DNA of 30,727 nucleotides, from positions 6,455 through 37,181 of the forward strand of contig WIDE01000127.1 of the NCBI GenBank assembly GCA_015039315.1. Direction: 5' to 3'. A program made the position numbers and the translations under genes. This stretch comes from Clavulina sp. PMI_390. Its lineage: Eukaryota; Basidiomycota; Agaricomycetes; Cantharellales; Hydnaceae. Shown here one piece after another: positions 1-7,665 of this stretch; position 1 is the first letter of the stretch, and each line of letters begins with the position of its first letter. The notes under the pieces were generated by a model that was not told the origin of the DNA, searched no databases, and saw only the letters and a list, made by a program, of their open reading frames with translations.

Positions 1-923
1 AGCGTCAAAGACTGGAGACTACGCATCTCAGGAAGAGGTATGAGAGAGTCGAGGTCTCTAGCGACTGCTTGCCTCACGTGCAGATGGAGCAGATGTGGGC
101 ATTGTTGCAGGAGGTTACAGAGCGCGGCGTTCTGTAAGCCACCATTCATCTGCAGACTCCGTAGTCCTTGACCAGCTAGCTGGCTATGAATGGCAACATC
201 GCGCCCGAACCTGGTAAAGCCCTCGATGCGGAGCGATTTGATGTCGCACAGCCCGCTACTACTGTTCCAGAATGGCTCAAGGCCCCAAATGGTATTCCGC
301 GCGTAGGAACCTGCATCATAAAACATAACGTGCTCCAACAATGCGCAAGCCGAACCCCATTGGGCATCTTCACGAAGATACTGTGAGATGCGCCATACAC
401 CCACATCGCTGTGCACAATAAGGGAGGTTTCTCGACACCGTTCGAGATGAGGAAGGATGACAGCCGCTGCCTTGAGGAGATTGGACGGCTTGAATGATCC
501 AACGGATCTCTCCTCTTTATCAAGATCCCTCGGGATGTAGATGATCAGGTTAAATAAGCGGTTTTTGGAGCGAGATAGTAGCGAAGCCAGTATTTCGAGG
601 GACGGGAATACGTCTCCGTGGTGTTTTGGGTCTCCATTCGTGATCCCTACGACAAGATTGGTCCAGCATCTAGGGCTCCGAAGAGCAATGCTCCTGGCTA
701 TTCGACAAACGAGATTCATCGACTGGAATGCTTGAGTTACTTCCCCTGGATCAAGAGAGACAGGAGCCTTGGGGTCCGCCAGAAGTTTTCGATAGAGCGT
801 CTCCTCATCGTTCGCAGCGATCTCGAGGATCGGAATGAGAAGGTCATCCGGAAGGCGAAGTATTGGTTGTTTTTCATTGTGCGTACCCGCGCTCATTGCT
901 GGGTCTTGATCCAACGTCATCAT
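1..923 (-). CDS. F-box-like/LRR protein, type a, copy 1 (partial, 3' end beyond left edge)
   Basis: The minus strand is open from ATG at 923 (or the adjacent in-frame ATG at 920) to the left edge, about 307 codons without a stop. The 3' end lies outside the window. The protein begins with a short polar tail (LDQDPAMSAGTHNEKQP) followed by an F-box-like core RLPDDLLIPILEIA and the second F-box helix region (NLVCRIARSIALRSPRCWTNL). Leucine-rich segments typical of fungal F-box/LRR proteins come next. F-box proteins normally act as substrate receptors of SCF ubiquitin ligases through Skp1; the substrate is unknown. The first ~130 codons resemble the truncated copy at 4623-5369, while the part left of about 500 resembles the type b gene at 1686-3239, so the gene is a mosaic. 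Single exon so far. Family assignment is firm; function is inferred. Confidence 0.8.
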   Translation of the reverse strand, partial: MMTLDQDPAMSAGTHNEKQPILRLPDDLLIPILEIAANDEETLYRKLLADPKAPVSLDPGEVTQAFQSMNLVCRIARSIALRSPRCWTNLVVGITNGDPKHHGDVFPSLEILASLLSRSKNRLFNLIIYIPRDLDKEERSVGSFKPSNLLKAAAVILPHLERCRETSLIVHSDVGVWRISQYLREDAQWGSACALLEHVMFYDAGSYARNTIWGLEPFWNSSSGLCDIKSLRIEGFTRFGRDVAIHSQLAGQGLRSLQMNGGLQNAALCNLLQQCPHLLHLHVRQAVARDLDSLIPLPEMRSLQSLT

Positions 924-1376
924 CCTCAGCTGGTGAATCGTAAGCTCAGTAACCGCAATCTGTGGACTCCTTCAAATGGAGGTGCGGTCGCCTCATTATG
1001 TCGTCTTCAACTCGTGGGGTAGATTAATTAGAGCCTAAACTCACGATTTTGTCTCCATCTTGTATGATGGTGCTATGTTAGACCGCCGTTATGATTTACA
1101 TGCACAACTATTGTGAGGCTTGCTTATATCAGGGTTCTTCCTTGCCGAACTTCGGGGCTGGGATCCTAATAACAAGACACCTGTTTGGATTGGCAGCGGT
1201 CAGACAACGAGTGGAGGTCAACCAAACTTAAAGCGTCAAATAGCTCCTCGTGTGAAACATAAATAAGCAAGCCTCAATACTGTTGGAAATTCGGGCTAGC
1301 GCCCATCGTGATGGAAGACAGAACCAAATATTAGAACGACTACGGAGCCAATGTGTATAAACAAAAATAATCCAGC
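924..1376. other. Intergenic region upstream of F-box copy 1
   Basis: No credible gene is seen. The stretch is related, with gaps, to 5370-5826 upstream of the truncated F-box copy 3, as expected for the two copies of the tandem module. The best conserved part is at 1246-1276 (GCTCCTCGTGTGAAA, then ATAAATA and AAGCAAGCCTCA), matched at 5791-5827. The ATAAATA could serve as a TATA-like element. Short ORFs here (for example 541-735 and 618-1022, plus strand) are shadows of the F-box gene. Confidence 0.5.
1114..1276. repeat. 14-bp perfect inverted repeat with 135-bp spacer
   Basis: TGAGGCTTGCTTAT at 1114-1127 is the exact reverse complement of ATAAGCAAGCCTCA at 1263-1276. The corresponding place in the second module keeps only the right arm (about 5814-5827); its left-hand sequence differs and is longer. 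I see no clear target-site duplication, so a MITE remnant is only one possibility; a regulatory inverted repeat is another. Confidence 0.5.
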
Positions 1377-1634
1377 TTATACTCCATCAAATACTACGCA
1401 TAGTATATGCCATCGTTTAACTATGTCAGTGCCGATCCACCATGCCAGCAGGCGAACGAGTCTGTCAAGAGGGGTAGTATCCTCTAATATTATGAACCCG
1501 AGACACCCTGTCTTACTGGCGGCGCTTTTAACGAAAATGCACAGATCAGGACAGGAGGTGACTGAGTGCATTCTTGATCGTATGGGAAAGAATGGAAAAT
1601 TATTACGGAGCACAATTTTTGGTCCATCACACAC
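1377..1634 (-). pseudogene. Gene relic downstream of F-box b copy 1, possible F-box/LRR C-terminal remnant
   Basis: A minus-strand open stretch without an ATG start. It contains FPIRSRMHSVTSCPDL followed by an acidic ILEDTTPLDRLVR segment. A second copy with the same arrangement (FPIRSRIRSVTSCPDL, ILDDTASLDKPIR) lies at 5827-6090. Both sit directly 3' of a type b F-box gene. The cysteine-proline-leucine pattern followed by an acidic stretch and, in copy 2, DW recalls the C-terminal ends of many agaricomycete F-box-like proteins, but that is recollection of a family style, not a match. The opposite strand is also open (1351-1671, plus), so the coding strand is not certain. Confidence 0.35.
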
Positions 1635-1685
1635 AGTAGAGGGAGCATTTCAGATTCGCATCAACAATTAAGAAAATTCAATGCC

Positions 1686-3239
1686 TCATGGCAAAGAATC
1701 CCAGTTCATTTCTTGAAGGAACACCATCTTTCCCGTCGTGACCTTGAACCGTTTCGTCTGTTTCCCAGCCTCCAGCAGCCTATCAACCAAAGCGTCGAGG
1801 CCTCCTAATCCATCTTCTACTCTAATGCCACTCGCTCTCGGACGGATAAATAAACGGAACCTTAATGAAGGACACGAGGAAAGAAGCTGAGTAATGAGAT
1901 CAATTACTAAATCAACTCTGGCGTGAACACTCGCAAGCTCATCCTCTTCTCGCAATTCATACGCGAGATAGTTCAGGTTGGGTAAGAACGACTCTTCTGT
2001 TTCGTGAGCCGAGATAAATTTTTCGAGGATGATGGAGAGCATTTTGGACTCTACTCGCCGTCCCCAGGGTCCAGGAGTTGGTCGAGTGAACGCCAGTTGC
2101 TCGATCGACACATGGCGTTGGAGCCAGCGGATCATGGGATCAAAGTCTGGTAAGTGGTATAACTGACACACCTTCAGTTTGTATAAGGTAGGGGAGTTCT
2201 CTCGAAACATTTCTATTGAGTATCCGGAGCCCGGTACCGACAAATCATCCAAAATGAGCCGCTCGCACGACGGTGCAATGTGTGAGGGATCAAAGAGGAA
2301 TAGTGCGTCGCCCTGGAGCGTTAAAGACTGAAGACTACGCATCTCAGGAAGAGGTATGAGAGAGTCGAGGTCTCTTGCGACTGCTTGCCTCACGTGGAGA
2401 TGGAGCAGATTTGGGCATTGCTGCAGGAGGCTACAGAGCGCGGGGTTCTGTAAGCCACTGTTCATCTGCAGACTCCGTAGTCCTGGACCAGCTAGCTGGC
2501 TATGAATGGTAACATCACGCCCAAACCTGGTAAAGCCCTCAATACGGAGCGATTTGATGTCGCACTGCCCGCTGCTGCGATTCCAGAATGGCTCAACGGC
2601 CCAACTGGTATTCCGCGCGTAGGAACCTGGGTCATAAAACATGACCTGCTCTAACGACACGCATGCCGAGCCCCATTGAGCATCCTCACGAAGATGTTGT
2701 GAAATGCGCCGCACACCCACATCGCTGTGCACAATAAGGGAGATTCCTCGGCACCGCTTGAGATGAGGACGGATGACAGCCGCTGCCTTGAGGAGATTGG
2801 ACGGATTGAATGATTCAATCGACCTCTCCTCTTCATCCAGATCCGCCAAGACGTAGACGATGATATTAACAAGGCGACTTTTAGATCGAGATAGCAGTGA
2901 CCCTAGTATCTCAAGGGACGGATAGGTATCTCTGTGTTGATTAGGATCTCCATTAGTGATGCCTACAAGAAGATTGGTCCAGCAGCGAGGACTCTGGAGG
3001 GCAATGGACCTTATTTTTCGACACACTAGATTCATGGACTGGAAAGCGTCAGCTGTATCCGGTGGACCGATATCGAAAGGAAATCTAGGTTGGCTCCATA
3101 TGTGTTGGTAGAGCGTCTGTTCATCATTTGCAGCGATCTCGAGGATCTGGACGAGAAGCTCGTCTGGAAGACGAAATATTGGTCGTTTGCTATTATGAAT
3201 TTCTATGTTCCTTCTGAGATCTTTATCCAATGCCTCCAT
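1686..3239 (-). CDS. F-box-like/LRR protein, type b, copy 1 (517 aa)
   Basis: A single-exon gene of 517 codons. The start chosen is ATG at 3239 (MEALDKDLRR); the open frame reaches 3293 only through a TTG, which is not a likely fungal start. Residues ~21-36 (IFRLPDELLVQILEIA) form the F-box-like helix, followed at ~70-90 by NLVCRKIRSIALQSPRCW. Leucine-rich repeats of irregular length follow (for example CPNLLHLHV, MRSLQSLTL, CERLILDDL), and the protein ends FLQEMNWDSLP. No signal peptide or membrane segment is seen. By family it would be an SCF substrate receptor. Its nearest relative in the window is the complete gene at 6109-7665, near-collinear along the full length. It is transcribed away from the MFS stub, sharing a ~1.1 kb divergent promoter region. 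Confidence 0.88.
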   Translation of the reverse strand: MEALDKDLRRNIEIHNSKRPIFRLPDELLVQILEIAANDEQTLYQHIWSQPRFPFDIGPPDTADAFQSMNLVCRKIRSIALQSPRCWTNLLVGITNGDPNQHRDTYPSLEILGSLLSRSKSRLVNIIVYVLADLDEEERSIESFNPSNLLKAAAVIRPHLKRCRGISLIVHSDVGVRRISQHLREDAQWGSACVSLEQVMFYDPGSYARNTSWAVEPFWNRSSGQCDIKSLRIEGFTRFGRDVTIHSQLAGPGLRSLQMNSGLQNPALCSLLQQCPNLLHLHVRQAVARDLDSLIPLPEMRSLQSLTLQGDALFLFDPSHIAPSCERLILDDLSVPGSGYSIEMFRENSPTLYKLKVCQLYHLPDFDPMIRWLQRHVSIEQLAFTRPTPGPWGRRVESKMLSIILEKFISAHETEESFLPNLNYLAYELREEDELASVHARVDLVIDLITQLLSSCPSLRFRLFIRPRASGIRVEDGLGGLDALVDRLLEAGKQTKRFKVTTGKMVFLQEMNWDSLP

Positions 3240-3654
3240 CGTGTCAATGCGTAAGAGGGGTACGATGGTGGGACGAGCCGCGAAGAGGACCAAAGGTAGG
3301 TGATTGCGAATCAGAGAAGCGCACCGCAGTTCACACGACTAAGGCGATACTTGGTTGAGATTAGACTAGTTTTTCTCAGCGGCTTTGAGGAGCTGGGATG
3401 CTTGGATAAGAAGACTGGAGGTGGAATGACGATCGTGAATCGGGTCCATCGACTCTCACGGTTCGATGGCACCTTTGCCAGATATATTGAGTATGAGACG
3501 GCGGCCGAAGGACGGGAGGCGCGCTGAAAAGTTTGATAAGATGGGGATCTAGGCTATCATCCACATACAAGTATATTGAAGGTGGGCGGGATATAATACA
3601 GATGGTGGAGTGTGTTTGCGTGGACGTGCGGTAGTCTGATCAGTAGGCTCCTTC

Positions 3655-3703
3655 GCGGCCTCGAGTCATTTCGTGACTGAATAGGCAACGAGGTGGAGGC
3701 CGC
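3655..3703. promoter_or_regulatory. Conserved hairpin block upstream of MFS genes
   Basis: Outer arms GCGGCCTC (3655-3662) and GAGGCCGC (3696-3703) enclose a smaller palindrome AGTCA-TTTCG-TGACT (3664-3678). The block recurs at about 8023-8070, 11686-11735 and 15272-15320, each time roughly 620-665 bp upstream of an MFS start codon. The inner palindrome is intact in the second copy and decayed in the last two. The right arm (GGTGGAGGCC) is the best kept part. Function unknown. Confidence 0.5.
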
Positions 3704-4054
3704 GCCTGTGCCATGAGTAATTTTCAGCCACTCGCCCGTCCGGATTGAACGCCGCGTCATCCGACGAGCCATCCCAGTAGTGCCAGCAGAGTTTCGAGAG
3801 TGTCAGTCGTAGGGCACGACAGTTGGACATGCTCCGAACGATCGCTGCAAAGCGCCACTCAATTGGGGACAGCGCTTGCAGGTTGGCGCAAAGTGGTTCC
3901 GTGATCCAGGCAATGATTTGCTATGGTCGTCGTCGTAAGATAAGCTTCGGATGTTGATGTCTAGCTAAGAAGGAATGGCCAAGGAAGTGGGTGGAAGGGG
4001 CTGGATATGGATGTGGAGGAGGAATGGGGCGCAGAGGGTGGAAAGGTGGAGGGG

Positions 4055-4061
4055 TGAGTCA
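4055..4061. promoter_or_regulatory. AP-1/bZIP-type site TGAGTCA, MFS stub promoter
   Basis: This palindromic heptamer lies 268 bp upstream of the MFS stub ATG and is followed by ATGGCTGACGAAC. The same heptamer plus follow-on sequence occurs at 8407-8413, 12047-12053 and 15634-15640. TGA[G/C]TCA is the known binding core of AP-1/Gcn4-type bZIP factors, and fungal drug-efflux genes are often under Yap1/Cap1-class bZIP control. Confidence 0.55.
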
Positions 4062-4079
4062 GAACATGGCTGACGAACA

Positions 4080-4140
4080 TCAACTGAATTGATCAACTGA
4101 ATTGGTGACACATACGCTTACTCGTATTCAATTCAGTTGA
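4080..4140. repeat. Direct and inverted 12-bp repeats in MFS promoter
   Basis: TCAACTGAATTG occurs twice in tandem (4080-4091, 4093-4104), and its exact reverse complement lies at 4129-4140. The same three arms are intact upstream of transporter A (8432-8443, 8445-8456, 8481-8492). They are degraded but recognisable upstream of B (from 12071) and C (from 15658). The arms sit just downstream of the bZIP-type site. Confidence 0.65.
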
Positions 4141-4328
4141 CGAACTGGCAGCCTCCACTACTGACTTACTACAACTATACCTGTCCTCCACTGATCCCAA
4201 AAAAAACTATAATATGCGTCTGCGCCGGACGATGGCAGCCTCCCTCATCACTCTCCTCTCCACTCTCCTCTCCTCCCCTTTCTCCTCTCAGTCGAACTCC
4301 TCCCAACTAACCAACCAAAGGAGCTCTC

Positions 4329-4631
4329 ATGTTCGACATCCTCCGAGAATCGACTGTCGGTGGCCTGTTAAACCGCGTTAGTGGCGGACGCATTCTACCC
4401 TTCCCTGATCAACGACCAGACTTTGTGATTCCAGCAAAGTACCTCGCCACTTCATCACTACCTTCGACCTCATCCTCGTCCTCGCCATCTGCGAATCTCA
4501 CCCGCGTCAACTCTCACGAGACAGTCGTCGAGGCTCCTAAGAATGTGGACTCGGTGCCTGAAAAACTCACCGGTCTAGAAGTCTCGAAATTCGATACCCT
4601 CCACACCCAGACTGAGTCTTCGTTAGACTAG
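4329..4631 (+). pseudogene. 5' stub of DHA1-type MFS transporter, truncated after 100 codons
   Basis: From ATG at 4329 the reading frame matches the N-terminal cytosolic tail of the three complete transporters (MFDILRESTVGGLLNR at the start, FDTLHTQTESSL near the end). It then stops at TAG 4629-4631. The match to transporter A ends at 4627; the next bases belong to an F-box gene read backwards, and these supply the stop. All twelve membrane helices are missing, so it cannot be a transporter. The promoter is complete, so it may still be transcribed. By hand, about 8 of its 9 nucleotide differences from transporter A are silent, which suggests it was a working gene for much of its history. Confidence 0.85.
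4623..4631. other. Chimeric junction: two convergent truncated ORFs overlap by 9 bp
   Basis: The sequence up to 4627 (TTAGA) is MFS; from 4628 (CTAGCTGG) it is F-box. The stop TAG of the plus ORF (4629-4631) lies in F-box sequence, and the stop TAA of the minus ORF (4623-4625 read in reverse) lies in MFS sequence. Both parental sequences contain GCTGG next to the break, a possible microhomology. Confidence 0.85.
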
Positions 4632-5369
4632 CTGGCTATGAACGGCATCATCGCGCCGGGGGAGGGTGAAGCCCTCAATGTGGAGCGATTTAACTTCGCA
4701 GACTCCGTTACCATTCCAGAATGGCTCAAGACTCCAAGGAGTCTCCTGAGTGTAGGAACCTGCGTCATAAAACATGACCTGCTCCAACGCTACGCAAGCC
4801 GAGTCCCATTGAGCGTCCTCACGAAGATACTGCGAAATGCGTCCCGCCCCCACATCGCTGTGCACAATAACCGAGATTTCTCGACACCGATTCAGATGAG
4901 GGAGGATGACTGCTGCTGCTTTGAGTAGGCTGGATGGATTAAATGACTCGATCGTTCTCTCTTCTTCATCAAAATCTTCCGGGATGTAGATGACCAGGTT
5001 AAATAAATAGTTTTTGGAGCGAGATAATAACGAAGCCAGTGTTTCGAGGGACGGGAATACGTCCCCCCGATGCCTTGGGTCTCCATTTGTGACGCCTACG
5101 ACAACACTGGTCCAGCATCTAGGGCTCTGGAGAGCAATGGACCTAGTTATCCGACACACGAGATTCATTGACCGGAAAGCTTGAGTTGCTTCCCCGGGAC
5201 TGAGAGAGACAGGAGCCTTAGGGTGCCTCAGAATTCGTTGATAGAGCGTTTCGTCCTCTTCCCAAGCGATCTCGAGGATCGGGATGAGAAGGTCATCTGG
5301 GAGGCGAAATATCGGTTGTTTTTCATTGTGCGTTCTCGCGCTCATTGCTAGGTTTTGATCCAATGACAT
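4623..5369 (-). pseudogene. F-box-like protein, type a, copy 2, truncated at residue 248
   Basis: It starts at ATG 5369 (MSLDQNLAMSARTHNEKQ). The F-box-like core is IFRLPDDLLIPILEIA at ~18-33, followed by NLVCRITRSIALQSPRCW. The frame is intact until the junction, where ...VHSQLV is followed by a TAA contributed by the inverted MFS sequence. About half of the protein, the C-terminal LRR part, is lost. The F-box itself survives, so a short Skp1-binding protein without a substrate domain could still be made. The N-terminal half is closest to F-box copy 1 (1-923). Confidence 0.8.
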
Positions 5370-5826
5370 TGCCTTCAGCTGGCGAGTCGCAAGCTAATCG
5401 AGCGTAGCTGGTGAACTACCTAAAGAGGAGTGTCATCGTTTCGTCATGTCGTTTTGAACGCGCGAAGTTGATTGTGTAGAGCTCAAACTCACAGTCTTGT
5501 TTTATTTCATTTAGTGAATTCACGATGGACTGCCGCTGTGAATTGGTATGGAACCAGATCAAGTCGATCAGACAGTGAAGGAGGAGTGATGCCAAGTTAT
5601 TGCGAATGAACACAGTTTGCACAAGTATAGTCTGAGCTTTGTTGATGTTGGGCTTTTTTTCTTGTGGGATTTCGGAGCTGGTATCCCCAATAACGGCCCG
5701 CTTGTTTAAATCTACAACGCCAATCCCAGTCAAATGGGTGCTACTGGCATGCAACGAGTGGAGGCAACCCAATCTCGATGCATCAAGTGAGTGGCGCTCC
5801 TCGTGTGAAATATAAATAAGCAAGCC
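5370..5826. other. Intergenic region upstream of F-box copy 3
   Basis: Related with gaps to 924-1276. It keeps the GCTCCTCGTGTGAAA and ATAAATAAGCAAGCCTCA motif (5791-5827). It is about 75 bp longer than its counterpart in the middle (about 5535-5640). The minus-strand open frame of 135 codons here (5416-5823) has no counterpart in module 1 and is not called as a gene. Confidence 0.45.
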
Positions 5827-6090
5827 TCATAATATGCTGTGTGAGTGCCAGTCAACCATGTCAGCAATTTCCCTACGAATGGGTTTATCAAGAGAGGCAG
5901 TATCGTCTAATATTGTGAACCCGGGATACTCCGTCATACTGGCGGTGCTTCTGATGAAAATGCGCAGATCAGGACAGGAGGTCACTGAACGTATCCTTGA
6001 TCGTATGGGAAAGAGAGGGATTTTATTACGGAGCGCAATTTCAGACAGATCGCCTATAGCACAGGGCACATTGCAGCTTCGCACCAACAA
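5827..6090 (-). pseudogene. Gene relic downstream of F-box b copy 2
   Basis: Second copy of the relic at 1377-1634, again just 3' of a type b F-box gene (stop at 6109). It lacks an ATG start. The stretch FPIRSRIRSVTSCPDLRIFI and then ILDDTASLDKPIRREI aligns without gaps to copy 1, and in this copy the segment continues to DW. The plus strand is also open (5834-6097). Probably the remains of another F-box-family gene's C-terminal exon, or a conserved 3' flank; the sequence alone does not decide. Confidence 0.35.
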
Positions 6091-6108
6091 TCAATAACAG
6101 CCAATGCA

Positions 6109-7665
6109 TCACTGAAAAGAAGAATCCCAGCTCATTTCTTGAAGGAACTCCATCTTTCCTGTCGTGACCTTGAACCGTTTCATCTGCTTCCCAGCCGTCA
6201 GCAGCTTATCGACCAAAGCCTCAAGCCCCCCTAATCCATCTTCTACTCTGATGCCACTCGCTCTCGGACGAATAAATAAATGGAAGCGTAATGAAGGACA
6301 CGACGAGAGAAGCTGAGTAATGAGATCAATAATTGAATCAACTCCGGCGTGGACACTGGCGAGCTCGTCCTCTTCTCGCAATTCATACGCAAGATAGTTC
6401 AGGTTGGGTAAGAACGAGTCTTCTGCTTCATGAGCGGAGATAAACTTCCCAAGGAAGATTGAGAGCATTCTGGACTCTACTCGCCATCCCCAAGGCCCAC
6501 GAGTTGGTCGAGTGAACGCCAGTTGCTCAATCGTCACATGACGCCGCAGCCAGCGAACAAAGGGATCAAATTCTGGCAAGTGATATAACTGACATCCCTT
6601 CAGTTTGGATAGGGGAGAGGAGTTCTCTCGAAATATGTCTATTGAGTATCCGGGGCCCGGGACCGACAAGTCATCCAAAATGAGCTGCTCGCAGAACGGC
6701 CCAATGTGCGAGGGATCACAGAGGAATAGAGCATAGCCCTGGAGCGTCAAAGACTGGAGACTACGCATCTCAGGAAGAGGTACCAGAGAGTCAAGGCCTC
6801 CAACGACTGTTTGCTTCAAGTGGAAATGGAGTAGATTTGGACATTGCTCAAGAAGATTGCACAACGCGGCGTTTTGCAGGCCACCAGACACCTGCAGGCT
6901 CTGCAGTCCTGGGCTGGCTAGCTGGGTATGAACGGCAACATCACGCCCGAGCCGGTTGAAGCCCTCAATGCAAAGCGATTTAATATCGCACACCGAGTTA
7001 CCACTATTCCAGAACGGTTCAAGAGTCCAAGTGGCATTCCGCGCGTACGAACCTGCGTCATAGAACATGACGCGTTCTAACGCCACGCAAGCCGAATCCC
7101 ATTGAGCATCTTCACGAAGACATTGTGCTATGAGTCCCGCCCCTACGTCATTATGAACAACAAGGGAAATTTCTCGACACCGGTTAAGATGAGGGAGGAT
7201 GACAGCTGCTGCCTTGAAGAGACTGTACGGATTGAATGACTCGATCGTTCTATCGTCTTCATCCAGATCCTCCGCAATGTAGAGGATGAGGTTGAACAAG
7301 CAGTGTTTGGAGCGAGATAGTAGCGAAGCCAGGATTTCGACGGGTGGGAAAGTATCTTTTCGTTGATTCGGATCTCCATTCGTGATGCCTACGACAAGGT
7401 TGGTCCAGCACCTAGGGCTCTGGAGAGCAATGGTCCTTATTTTCCGACACACAAGATTCATTGAGTGGAAAGCGTCAGCTACTTCCCCTGGACACATATC
7501 AAGGGGAGCCTTAGGATGGCTCAATATATGTTGGTAGAGCGTCTGTTCATCATTCGCAGCGATCTCGAGGATCGGGATGAGAAGCTCGTCTGGAACACGA
7601 AATATTGGTTGTTGGCTGTTGTGAATTTCCGCGCTCGTCCCAAGATTTTGATCCAATGCCCCCAT
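6109..7665 (-). CDS. F-box-like/LRR protein, type b, copy 2 (518 aa)
   Basis: A complete single-exon gene from ATG 7665 (MGALDQNLGTSAEIHNSQQP). F-box-like helix at ~20-35 (IFRVPDELLIPILEIA), second helix region NLVCRKIRTIALQSPRCW, then irregular leucine-rich repeats (CPNLLHFHL, MRSLQSLTL, CEQLILDDL) and a C-terminal tail FLQEMSWDSSFQ. It is near-collinear with the gene at 1686-3239 over its whole length, with scattered substitutions and no frame breaks. Expected role: SCF ubiquitin-ligase substrate receptor; substrate unknown. It diverges from transporter A across a 1.0 kb shared promoter region, which makes co-regulation possible. Confidence 0.88.
   Translation of the reverse strand: MGALDQNLGTSAEIHNSQQPIFRVPDELLIPILEIAANDEQTLYQHILSHPKAPLDMCPGEVADAFHSMNLVCRKIRTIALQSPRCWTNLVVGITNGDPNQRKDTFPPVEILASLLSRSKHCLFNLILYIAEDLDEDDRTIESFNPYSLFKAAAVILPHLNRCREISLVVHNDVGAGLIAQCLREDAQWDSACVALERVMFYDAGSYARNATWTLEPFWNSGNSVCDIKSLCIEGFNRLGRDVAVHTQLASPGLQSLQVSGGLQNAALCNLLEQCPNLLHFHLKQTVVGGLDSLVPLPEMRSLQSLTLQGYALFLCDPSHIGPFCEQLILDDLSVPGPGYSIDIFRENSSPLSKLKGCQLYHLPEFDPFVRWLRRHVTIEQLAFTRPTRGPWGWRVESRMLSIFLGKFISAHEAEDSFLPNLNYLAYELREEDELASVHAGVDSIIDLITQLLSSCPSLRFHLFIRPRASGIRVEDGLGGLEALVDKLLTAGKQMKRFKVTTGKMEFLQEMSWDSSFQ

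Larger units (their letters stand above)
3240..4328. promoter_or_regulatory. Divergent promoter region between F-box b (minus) and MFS stub (plus)
   Basis: A gene-free region of 1.09 kb serving both genes. On the MFS side it contains a hairpin block (3655-3703), an AP-1/bZIP-type heptamer TGAGTCA (4055-4061), paired TCAACTGAATTG repeats (4080-4140), a TATAATA box (4208-4214) and a strongly CT-rich leader (about 4240-4300). The same order recurs upstream of all three intact transporter genes. On the F-box side, about 3300-3600 is related to 7690-7980. ORFs of 60-75 codons here are not conserved as proteins. Confidence 0.6.

Noticed and set aside
3240..3293. N-terminal extension of the F-box b gene to 3293 (MVLFAARPTIV...)
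   Set aside because: The frame is open, but the extra codons begin at TTG. The first ATG is at 3239 and matches the start of the paralogue at 7665.
5416..5823. 135-codon minus-strand open frame
   Set aside because: It begins and lies wholly within intergenic sequence, has no domain, and is not open in the matching region of module 1 (924-1276).
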